Of a stretch of DNA of 23,484 nucleotides, positions 1 to 6,672 are shown one piece after another. Below the pieces are notes generated by a model that was not told the DNA's origin, made no database searches, and saw only the letters and a program-made list of their open reading frames with translations. Position 1 is the stretch's first letter. Each line of letters opens with the position of its first letter. Source of the DNA: Haliscomenobacter sp. Lineage in GTDB: Bacteria; Bacteroidota; Bacteroidia; Chitinophagales; Saprospiraceae. A program made the translations under genes and the position numbers. The stretch covers positions 1-23,484 of the forward strand of contig JADJPL010000019.1 in NCBI GenBank assembly GCA_016713275.1, given 5' to 3'.

Positions 1-14
1 TCCGAGAATGTTCT

Positions 15-57
15 GCGGATTTGCAATCCGCCAAACACCTTCGGATTGTAAATCCGA
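15..57. repeat. Two short palindromes downstream of the mutarotase
   Basis: Two near-identical small hairpins follow one another. The first has arms GCGGATT / AATCCGC (15-21, 25-31) and the second TCGGATT / AATCCGA (41-47, 51-57), each with a 3-nt loop. The arms differ at paired positions, so pairing is kept. The second is followed by GAGCTAC, resembling the GGGCTAC that opens the 139-bp module at 6448. They probably belong to the same intergenic hairpin family. A role as terminator for the minus-strand fucose cluster is possible, but there is no T-run. Confidence 0.6.
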
Positions 58-66
58 GCTACAGGC

Positions 67-400
67 CCTACAAACACCCGCTCCATCAACACCCATTTCT
101 CCCCGGGCCGGAAGGGCATGGGGAGCGCCTGCTGATGGAGTCCACATCCAGGCGCTCCCACTCCTGAACCGCAGGTTGTAGCGAGATCCTGTTTCGCTTT
201 TTCTTCAGGAGCTAAAAACCGGCTTCGGTTTCCATAATCATAAACAGGCGGTTGCCGGTGCGGTAGATTGCCATCTCCAGGATGCCAGGATCCCGGATAC
301 TGGCCAGGATTTCCGGCCAAACGGCTTGGTGATAGGCTTCGTATTCGGCGATGAGGGCAGGATCGTCTTTCAAATCCAGCGCGAGGCAGTAGCGGAGCAT
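67..400 (-). CDS. L-fucose/L-rhamnose mutarotase (RhaM/YiiL-like), frameshifted
   Basis: This is a small sugar mutarotase of the RhaM (DUF718) family, which interconverts anomers of 6-deoxyhexoses. The first 62 residues read cleanly from the ATG at 400 and contain MLRYCLALDLKDD, the YHQAVWPEI block and the RTGNRLFMIMET strand, all typical of the family. An in-frame stop then appears at 212-214, but other frames continue the family pattern: a PAVQEWERLD helix, a QQALP segment and the C-terminal PGEKWVLMERVF. Single-base indels therefore split one gene of about 110 codons; the true stop is near 67-75. The start lies 3 bp beyond the apparent fucP stop, which implies co-translation. Next to FucP and a lactonase, L-fucose is the likelier substrate, but the sequence alone does not separate it from rhamnose. 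Confidence 0.8.
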
Positions 401-403
401 AGG

Positions 404-1617
404 CTATGCGTTTCGGCTGCGGCCAGCGTATCCGCATGTTCCCGGTTTTTGTACCCTGAAATCCATAAAGGCGACGACCAGAAAGCAGAACACCGGCAGC
501 AGGAAGGAGGTCTGGATGCCCACGTTATCGGCGATCAGTCCCATCACCGGCGGCAGGATGGCGCCACCACAATAGCCATGATGATCAGCGAGGGACAGTT
601 TTGGTCTCATGGCCCAGGTCTTTTACGCCCAGTGCAAAGATCGTCGGAAACATGATCGACATGAAAAGTTGACCGCCAGGATCAGATAAACCGCCGGTTT
701 GCCCGTCAGGACCGCCCCGACGCAAAGGGGAAGCCAAAAGCCCGTATACGCCCAGCAGGCGGTTGTCTTTGATATACCCAGCAAAAGCTTGCCCAGAAAG
801 CGTCCGACGACCGAAAAAGCAGGGTTCCCACCGCCATGAAGTTTTGGAGGCCACCTCTTTGCTGACGCCAGGAAGCGTCTCATGACGTAGTTGATCGTGA
901 TGCCCCAAATCCCCGCCTGAGCGCCTACGTAGAACAGCTGGCCGGGACCGCCATGGTGAGTGCCGGTGCCGGAAGATCCGCGAACCAAATACGCACCTTC
1001 TCCTTTGATAGGGCTCCGGCGTGCGATCGCCAAAACAACACCGCCACCAACAGCACTACCGCAGCCAACCCGGCATACGGCAGGATGACCGCCTCGGCTA
1101 CCTGTTTTGGCTTCCAGGATGAGCAACTCGCCTTCGTTGCAAGCAAGATGACATCGGCCAGCCAGGGCCTACGACCAACGCCACCCCATTGAAGGACTAG
1201 GAAAGTTGAGCCGCTGCACCTCCGTCAGGGTTCGCCCAGAATGGTGACGTAAGGGTTAGCCGCCGTCTCCAGAAACGCCAGCCGCTGGCGATGATGAACA
1301 ACGCTACCGGAAAATCAAACATCAGGGCTTGCAGCCGGGATGAACAGCAATGCGCCAAAGCCATACAGCAATAGGCCGAGGAAAATCCCTTACTTGTAGG
1401 AATACTTTTACATAAAGATGCCTGCAAGCGGGCAACGACAAAGTAACCCAGGTAAGGCCGTCTCTACCAGCAGGGCCTGCGCCCGCTTAGTCTCAAATAC
1501 GGGTTGAAACTGGGCGATTAACGCCAGATTGAGGATGTTGGCGATCCCACAGAAAAAAACAGGCTGGTTACGAGGATCAGGGGAGGGAGGTATTTGTTTT
1601 TGGCAGAGGGAGGTTGT
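404..1617 (-). CDS. fucP: L-fucose:H+ symporter FucP (MFS), multiply frameshifted
   Basis: This is an inner-membrane MFS sugar symporter that brings L-fucose into the cell with protons. Fragments from several frames line up along the FucP family in order. They are LFFLWGIAN, then QFQPVFETKRAQALLVETA and AGIFM..KYSYK near the N terminus; LLLYGFGALLFIPAA and FIIASG; a stretch resembling the family's ETAANPYVTILG signature; LPYAGLAAVVLLVAVLFW; FYVGAQAGIWGITINYV (the FucP-type helix 7 region); MSIMFPTIFALGVKDLG; and finally ILPPVMGLIADNVGIQTSFLLPVFCFLVV. The length, about 400 codons, fits the family. No ATG is visible at the expected N terminus, which abuts a low-complexity array at 1619-1655, so the start is uncertain. 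At least five frame changes are needed. The gene is second in the minus-strand fucose cluster. Confidence 0.85.
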
Positions 1618-1618
1618 T

Positions 1619-1655
1619 GGTGGTTAAGTGATTGAGTGATTAGGTGGTTAAGTGT
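1619..1655. repeat. GTGATT/GGTTAAGTG low-complexity array upstream of fucP
   Basis: A short degenerate tandem repeat of units such as GGTTAAGTG and ATTGAGTG lies immediately before the FucP coding similarity begins on the minus strand. It is the fucP member of a pattern in this window where short arrays directly precede start codons (also 2542-2586, 11274-11361 and 20034-20095). Confidence 0.6.
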
Positions 1656-1677
1656 TACGACGGGGTTTGTAAGGTAG

Positions 1678-1697
1678 AGACGCAAGATTTTGCGTCT
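1678..1697. terminator. Perfect hairpin between lactonase and fucP
   Basis: The arms AGACGCAA (1678-1685) and TTGCGTCT (1690-1697) form a perfect 8-bp stem with a GATT loop. It sits 15 bp past the stop of the lactonase (minus strand) and before fucP. There is no U-tract. It could act as an mRNA stabiliser or attenuator inside the operon, or be a dispersed palindromic repeat. The hairpin is certain; the role is inference. Confidence 0.5.
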
Positions 1698-1711
1698 GGG
1701 CAGCAGGGCAT

Positions 1712-2533
1712 CTAAAGATCATAAAACCTGCGCGCATTTTCGCCCAAAATATTGGTTTGCGTTTCGGGGGTGGGGGCGAGGAACGCTTCGTCGATTTCGA
1801 CCGTTTGGGCGTAGCCGGGTGCGGCGAGGAGGCATACGGGCCAGTCGGAGCCGATCATCAGGCGGTCGGGGCGAAGGCCCTCGTATACGGTGACGAAGGT
1901 AAGGAAAAACCGTCCGCGTGCCAGGAATTCCATTCCGCTTCGGTGACTAATCCGGAAAGTTTGCAGTAGACATGCGGATGCCGGCGATGCGTTGAATCCC
2001 TCTTTCCATTGGGCGCTCATACCCCGGCGGATATCCGGCTTGCCAATATGGTCCAGCACGAAGGGCTGATCAGCCCATTCTCCAGAAAATCGCTACGACG
2101 GGCAGGTGTTTTTCGTATACCAGGATGTCGTAAGGTGAAGCCGTATTCTCCCAGCATCCGGACGCCTTGCACGAACCGCTCGTCTACCAGGAAGCGGTCG
2201 TCCGGCTCGTCCCTGCACAATATGGCGGAAGCCTTTGATGACCGGGTTGATGCGAAAATGGTCAGGCGTTTGGCCAGGTCGGGATGCTTCAGGTCCCCAG
2301 CCTACCACCCCCGGATGAAGGAAACCGTGCTGCGAGCCCGGCAGAAACTCTCCGGTTTCGCGTTCGGTTTGCCGGGCTTGCACCGCTACGCATCCATCGT
2401 ATCCTTTCTCTTTGAGCAAGGGCTCGAGGTCCTGGGGCAACAAATCCCTTTTTAGTTGCGGCATGGCCTCGCTGATCAGAGCATATTCTCGGGGTCGTAT
2501 TGCCCGGAAGTGTTGGTGGGCGTCGATTTTCAT
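1712..2533 (-). CDS. Amidohydrolase 2 family, probable L-fuconolactonase, frameshifted
   Basis: This is a metal-dependent TIM-barrel hydrolase of the COG3618 (Amidohydro_2) family, whose members open sugar lactones such as L-fucono-1,5-lactone. The N terminus from ATG 2533 reads MKIDAHQHF, with the metal-binding HxH motif, followed by LLPQDLEPLLKEKGYDGCVAVQARQ. Other frames continue with VVGW, VIKGFRHIVQ, a DRFLVDERFVQGV helix, the LDHIGKPDIR motif (third His), GSDWPVCLLA (the late catalytic Asp) and a C-terminal NILGENARRFYDL before the stop at 1712. All landmarks are present in order over about 270 residues, but at least five indels break the frame. Next to FucP and a 6-deoxysugar mutarotase it fits the non-phosphorylating fucose route. 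Other lactonase substrates are possible. Confidence 0.82.
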
Positions 2534-2541
2534 GGGTTTCA

Positions 2542-2586
2542 GGATGTAGAGGATGCAAAAGGATGTAGAAGATGTAAAGGAGGTAG
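2542..2586. repeat. AGGATGTAG tandem array upstream of the lactonase
   Basis: Degenerate 8-9 bp units (GGATGTAGA, GGATGCAAAA, GGATGTAGAA, GATGTAAAGG) repeat four times and end 8 bp before the lactonase ATG on the minus strand, where the array reads as TACATCCT units. No Shine-Dalgarno sequence is visible in the remaining leader. Confidence 0.65.
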
Positions 2587-2614
2587 TGCGGCATGCTGGG
2601 TGAAGTGTGATCTT

Positions 2615-2769
2615 GGGGGCTGTCTTAAAAGACGGCTCTTGCCCAAGGCAGCAAAAAAATTGTTTCTTTTTTCAATTTCAATAAAAAATTGCTTTGCGAT
2701 TTTTATTTAGAAGTGAAAAAAAATAAAGTCTCATACCGGGGGCAAAGGGTCTTTTGAGAAGCAGCCCCC
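2615..2769. mobile_element. 155-bp MITE-like element with about 30-bp imperfect terminal inverted repeats
   Basis: The left end (2615-2644) and the reverse complement of the right end (2740-2769) share three blocks in the same order: GGGGGCTG at the tip, then AAAAGAC, then TTGCCC. The interior is AT-rich and A-tract-rich with no coding capacity. Short length, terminal inverted repeats and an intergenic position between divergent genes are the signature of a non-autonomous miniature inverted-repeat element. The GGGGCTGTCTT-like tip resembles the ends of some Bacteroidota insertion sequences, but no parent transposase is in the window. I see no clean target-site duplication (flanks TGATCTT and CTTATCT). 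It occupies nearly half of the 2534-2892 gap and could affect the promoters of both flanking genes. Confidence 0.65.
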
Positions 2770-2892
2770 CTTATCTGCCAGTCTAAGGACCGGAGCCATT
2801 CAAATTTTATTTGCTATAATACGGCGTTTTTCGCTATTAAATCCCGGAATACGTATCTTTCGTGTTGTTAATTCCTGGAATACCTATTAGCC

Positions 2893-4586
2893 ATGATGTC
2901 AAAGGGTTATTATTTGCTTAATCGCTTCAGTTTGCTTTTGCTGCTGGGGCGCTGTTTTCCTGTAAGCCTGCGGTGACCTACCGATCTGGTGATCCGCAAT
3001 GCCACCATTTACGACGGCTCCGGCGGGCGCCCATCACGGGCGGCATTGCATTGAACGCCGACACCATCGCCCTGGTGGGCGATATCGGCAACGCCAAGGG
3101 GATCAAAGAAATCGATGCCAAGGCTTGGCCGTAAGGGCCCAGGGTTTGTGAACATGCTGAGCTGGGCAACCGAGAGCCTGCTCGTAGACCCCGCAGCGCC
3201 AGCGACCTCAAGCAAGGCGTGACGCTGGAAGTATTTGGAGAAGGCTGGTCGATGGGGCCGCTCAACGACGAGATGAAAGCCGGTACCGAAGCCCAGCAGG
3301 GAGATATAAAGTTTGACGTTTCCTGGACTACCCTGGGCGAATACCTCCAAACCTTGGAAGATAAAGGCGTGTCGATGAACGTCGCGCTTCGCTTCCTTCG
3401 TGGGCGCCACCACTTTGCGCATCCACGAGGTGGGGTACGACAACCGCCCGCCTACGCCGGAGAATTGTCCCGTATGCGGGACCTGGCCCGTCAGGCGATG
3501 GAAGAAGGCGCTCTGGGCATTGGGTCCTCCCCTGATCTACGCCCCCGCTTTCTACGCCAACACCGACGAACTGATCGCCCTTTGCAAAGTTGCCGCCGAA
3601 TACGGGGGCATGTACATCACGCACATGCGCAGCGAAGGCAACAAGATCCTGGAGGCCGTGGATGAAACGATGCGCATCGCCAAAGAAGCCGGACTGCCCG
3701 CAGAGATCTACCACCTCAAAGCCGGGGGGAAGAGCAACTGGCCCAAAATGGACCAGGTGATCGCTAAAATCGACAGCGCCCGGGCGGCGGGCTTGCGGAT
3801 CACGACCGATATGTACACCTATATCGCCGGGGCTACCGGCCTCGACGCGTCCATGCCGCCCTGGGTCCAGGAAGGCGGGTACGATGCCTGGGCCGGACGG
3901 CTCAAAGACCCTAAGATCCGGCCAAAGGTACTGGCCGAAATGAGAAGCGACGCCCAGGATTGGGAAAACCTCTACTACGCCGCCGGAGGCGCTGAAAACC
4001 TGCTTCTGGTCGAATTCAAAAACGATACCATGAAAAAATACACCGGCAAAACGCTCGCTGAAGTAGCCAAACTGCGCGGGAAAAGCCCGGAGGAGACGGC
4101 GATGGACCTCGTCGTAGAAGACGGCACCGGTCGGGAACCGTGTATTTCATGATGTCGGAAGACAATGTCAAAAAGCAGATCAAACTCCCCTACATGAGTT
4201 TTGGCTCGGATGCGGGCGCCCTGGCGGCGGAAGGCGACTTTCTCAAATCCGCTACCCACCCCCGGGCTTACGGCAATTTCGCCCGGCTCCTGGGGAAATA
4301 CGTGCGGGAAGAAAAAGTGATCCCGCTGGAAGAAGCCATCCGCAAGCTCAGCGCCCTGCCTTGCGAAAACCTGGGCATTGCCAAACGCGGCAAGCTCCAG
4401 CCCGGCAATTTCGCCGACATCGTTCTCTTCGACCCCAACACGATCGCCGATCACGCCACCTTTGAAAATCCCCACCAATACGCGACGGGTATGCAACACG
4501 TGTTCGTCAATGGAGTTCAGGTGCTGGAGGATGGAGAACCTACAAAGAAAGCCGCAGGGAGGTTTGTAAAAAGGGAAAAGGAGTAA
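2893..4586 (+). CDS. N-acyl-D-amino-acid deacylase family lipoprotein, frameshifted in the N-terminal third
   Basis: This is an amidohydrolase-superfamily protein of the D-aminoacylase group, which removes acyl groups from D-amino acids or dipeptides. The ATG at 2893 starts a lipoprotein signal (MMSKGYYLLNRF, then LLLLGALFSC once an indel is corrected), so it should be membrane-anchored and periplasm-facing. Then come VIRNATIYDGSGG, QGFVNMLSWATESLL, LKQGVTLEVFGEGWSMGPL, TTLRIHEVGYDNRPPT, THMRSEGNKILEA, IYHLKAGGKSNW, TTDMYTYIAGATGL and FGSDAGAL. It ends with the C-terminal LQPGNFADIVLFDP and a VFVNGVQVLEDGEP strand. From 3530 to the stop only one frame change (near 4130) is needed. The usual GFIDxHSHxD metal motif is replaced by GFVNMLSWATES. 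Another member with the metal motif lies at 21165. The serine hydrolase downstream is in the same orientation. Confidence 0.85.
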
Positions 4587-4591
4587 AAATA

Positions 4592-4626
4592 TTGGCAAAT
4601 TAGGCATTCAATGCCTAATTTGCCAA
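4592..4626. terminator. 16-bp perfect hairpin after the deacylase
   Basis: The arms TTGGCAAATTAGGCAT and ATGCCTAATTTGCCAA are exact reverse complements separated by TCA. The hairpin begins 5 bp after the deacylase stop and is followed by a strongly AT-rich stretch (4627-4672) leading to the next ATG. It is a good candidate for a bidirectional or hairpin-type terminator, so the next gene probably has its own promoter in the AT-rich segment. There is no uninterrupted T-tract on the plus strand. Confidence 0.75.
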
Positions 4627-4672
4627 AGAATAAAATATAAAATATATAATATATTAAAAATCAATTAAAAAT

Positions 4673-6493
4673 ATGAGAATTCTGTTGTTTCAGGCTTTCC
4701 TTTTGATATGCATCCCCCTCTTTTCCCAACCCGACGTAGCCACCTTCGACCGCTACGTCGAGCAGGCGGTCAAGCAATGGGAAGTACCCGGGCTGGCTGT
4801 TGCCGTGGTGAAAGATGGGAAGGTTCTAATGGCCAAAGGATATGGGGTCCGGAAATTAGGAGAGCCCGGACAGGTGAATGCGCAGACCATTTACGGAATC
4901 TGTTCCACGACCAAAGCCATGACGGCTGCGGCCATGGCGATTTTGGTGGATGAAGGGAAGGTGGCCTGGGACGATCCGGTGATCAAACACCTGCCCGAGT
5001 TTCAGCTCGCCGATCCGTTTGTCACCCGGACGGTCCGGGTGCGGGACCTGCTCACCCACAACGCCGGGCTGGCGAACGCCGATCACCTGTGGTATGCCAA
5101 TAACCTCGGCGCTAAAGAGATCCTGCGCCGGATGCAGTTTATTCCGCTGAGCTATCCCGTGCGAGGCGGATATACCTACCAGAACGTCATGTACTTCGCT
5201 GCGGGGGAAGTCATCGCGCGCGTGAGCGGCATGCCCTGGAGTGCGTTTGTCAAAAAGCGCCTGTTTGAGCCTATTGGAATGACCAACACCTATTCGACGT
5301 TCGCCGAAAGCCAGGTACAAACCAACCGCTCCACGCCCCACTACCGGGTGAAGGGAAGCATTATTCCGATTCGGGATATGGCCGTGGACGAAGTGGGCGC
5401 CGCTGGCTCGGTTTGGTCTTCGGTAGAAGACATGAGCAAATGGATGCGGTTTGCACTCGATAGCGCCAAAGTGAACGGCAAGCGCCTCCTGAAACCGGAA
5501 ACGTACGCCGAATGGCTGAAGCCCCAAACCCTGGTGCCGCAGGACCAGTTTTACCCGACCGTCGCCCTCACCAAACCAACCTGGACGACGTACGCATTCG
5601 GCTGGTTCCAGCACGACTATATGGGGAAAACGGTCCATTTTCATACCGGAAGCATGGACGGCACCACCGCAATCATTGGTTTGCTGCCTTCCCAAAACCT
5701 GGGGGTTTATGTCCTTGGCAACCTGGACCATGCGGAAGTTCGCCACGCCCTGATGTACAAAGCGTTTGATTATTTCGGAAATACCGGCGCAAACCGCGAT
5801 TGGAGCACTGAAATGAAAGCCTTGTACGACGGCCTGGCGATCCGCGCCGACCAAAGTAAGCAGCGCCTCGTCCAGCAGCGGGCCGCCAATACCAAACCCA
5901 GCCTTCCCCTGACTGATTATGCCGGTACCTACGGGCACCCCCTTTACGGAGAAGTCGTGGTAACCCTGAACAACGGCGCCCTGGAAATCAAGCAAACCGC
6001 CGAACTCACCCTGAAACTCGAACACTGGCATTTCGACACCTTCCGGGGCATGTCCAACCTGTTCTGGGACGATCCCTACACCATCAAGTTTTCCCTCGGC
6101 CCCAACGGGAAAGTCGCCGGGATGCGCGTCGGAGGCGGGGAGGAGATGGTTAGACGGGAGACGGTGGACGGTGGACGGGAGACGGTGGACGGGAGACGGG
6201 AGACGGTGGACGGGAGACGGGAGACGGTAGACGGTGGACGGGAGACGGGAGACGGGGGACGGTGGACGGGGGACGGGAGACGGTGGACGGGAGACGGGAG
6301 ACGGGAGACGGTCGCTTCAAGGTTGAAAGCCATGTCCGCCGTCCCGGCGCGAGGCCGGGATCAGATTCCCCATGTTCGCCGGAATCCGCAGATTCCGTGC
6401 GGAACTATCCGCCGGTCCCCTGACCGGCGTAAACCTCGCCAGTTGGAAAATCCGGGCTACATCATGGCCATCCTTTCATCATGTAAATCATAG
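4673..6493 (+). CDS. Beta-lactamase-fold serine hydrolase with DUF3471-like C terminus and repeat-encoded tail
   Basis: This is an exported class C beta-lactamase/DD-peptidase-like serine hydrolase and one of the few unbroken long frames here. Residues 1-18 form a Sec signal peptide. The catalytic triad motifs are visible: S78-T-T-K81, Y169-Q-N171 and H324-T-G326. Residues from about 410 to 490, containing PLTDYAGTYGHPLYGEVVV, match the DUF3471 domain commonly appended to this family. From about residue 493 the frame enters a tandem DNA array and codes for a low-complexity RETVDGG tail, then for translated hairpin modules to residue 606. The natural protein probably ends near residue 493, since a TAG out of frame sits at 6151. 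The substrate cannot be read from sequence. The preceding deacylase suggests peptidoglycan-derived or D-amino peptides. Confidence 0.88.
   Translation: MRILLFQAFLLICIPLFSQPDVATFDRYVEQAVKQWEVPGLAVAVVKDGKVLMAKGYGVRKLGEPGQVNAQTIYGICSTTKAMTAAAMAILVDEGKVAWDDPVIKHLPEFQLADPFVTRTVRVRDLLTHNAGLANADHLWYANNLGAKEILRRMQFIPLSYPVRGGYTYQNVMYFAAGEVIARVSGMPWSAFVKKRLFEPIGMTNTYSTFAESQVQTNRSTPHYRVKGSIIPIRDMAVDEVGAAGSVWSSVEDMSKWMRFALDSAKVNGKRLLKPETYAEWLKPQTLVPQDQFYPTVALTKPTWTTYAFGWFQHDYMGKTVHFHTGSMDGTTAIIGLLPSQNLGVYVLGNLDHAEVRHALMYKAFDYFGNTGANRDWSTEMKALYDGLAIRADQSKQRLVQQRAANTKPSLPLTDYAGTYGHPLYGEVVVTLNNGALEIKQTAELTLKLEHWHFDTFRGMSNLFWDDPYTIKFSLGPNGKVAGMRVGGGEEMVRRETVDGGRETVDGRRETVDGRRETVDGGRETGDGGRWTGDGRRWTGDGRRETVASRLKAMSAVPARGRDQIPHVRRNPQIPCGTIRRSPDRRKPRQLENPGYIMAILSSCKS
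6151..6313. repeat. GACGGGAGACGGTGGACGG tandem array
   Basis: About 160 bp is built almost entirely from the heptameric units GACGGGA, GACGGTG and close variants, starting with TAGACGG at 6151. The same units in both orientations form the array at 22259-22338. There are no conserved spacers, so it is not a CRISPR array. It extends the reading frame of the upstream serine hydrolase. Such an array is expected to be prone to slipped-strand length change. Confidence 0.9.
6342..6428. repeat. Hairpin module P, copy 1 (three palindromes)
   Basis: Three short palindromes lie in series. The first is TCCCGGC / GCCGGGA (6342-6360), the second GGAATC / GATTCC (6381-6396) and the third GCCGGT / ACCGGC (6411-6428). 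The block from the second palindrome to the third recurs in the same orientation at 16387-16434. A rearranged version in reverse orientation is at 18202-18261. The 20-bp gap to the 139-bp module starting at 6448 holds nothing else I recognise. Confidence 0.8.
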
Positions 6494-6586
6494 TTCAGAC
6501 AATGAAGCAATGCGCCTAATGGCCGAAGACTATGCAAGCAATCTGAAGATTGAACAGACGCGTAGACGGAAGTCTACGCACAACAG
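6448..6586 (+). repeat. 139-bp dispersed module Q, copy 1
   Basis: This block matches the reverse complement of 16233-16371 with about six differences in 139 bp and no gaps. It contains hairpins CAATC / GATTG (6539-6552) and GCGTAGAC / GTCTACGC (6560-6579, GGAA loop) near its 3' end. It encodes no convincing protein and has no terminal inverted repeats, so its nature is unknown. The rest of the gap up to the GH2 start (6587-6672) has a T-run at 6597-6602 and otherwise nothing recognisable. Confidence 0.85.
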
Positions 6587-6672
6587 GGACCCTGTGTTTT
6601 TTCACCAGAATCCGCCTCTAAAAGCCCCCTGTTTTTTATCTTTAAAGGTTTTGGCAACTAACCTTTGGACAG

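Noticed and set aside
2810..2861. Bacteroidota-type -33/-7 promoter (TTTG ... TATCTTTC) before the first deacylase
   Set aside because: The spacing between the two elements is about 40 bp, twice what is expected, so I do not call a promoter.
4856..6031. 391-codon open frame on the minus strand
   Set aside because: It lies antisense to the conserved serine hydrolase, shows no family motifs, and is what a GC-rich gene's shadow frame looks like.
6151..6313. Possible CRISPR array (also considered at 11274-11361 and 20034-20095)
   Set aside because: Units are 7-9 bp and contiguous, with no unique spacers and no cas genes nearby.
6583..6602. ACAGGG-A-CCCTGT followed by a T-run as a terminator
   Set aside because: The perfect dyad leaves a 1-nt loop, so the usable stem is only 4-5 bp; too weak to claim.
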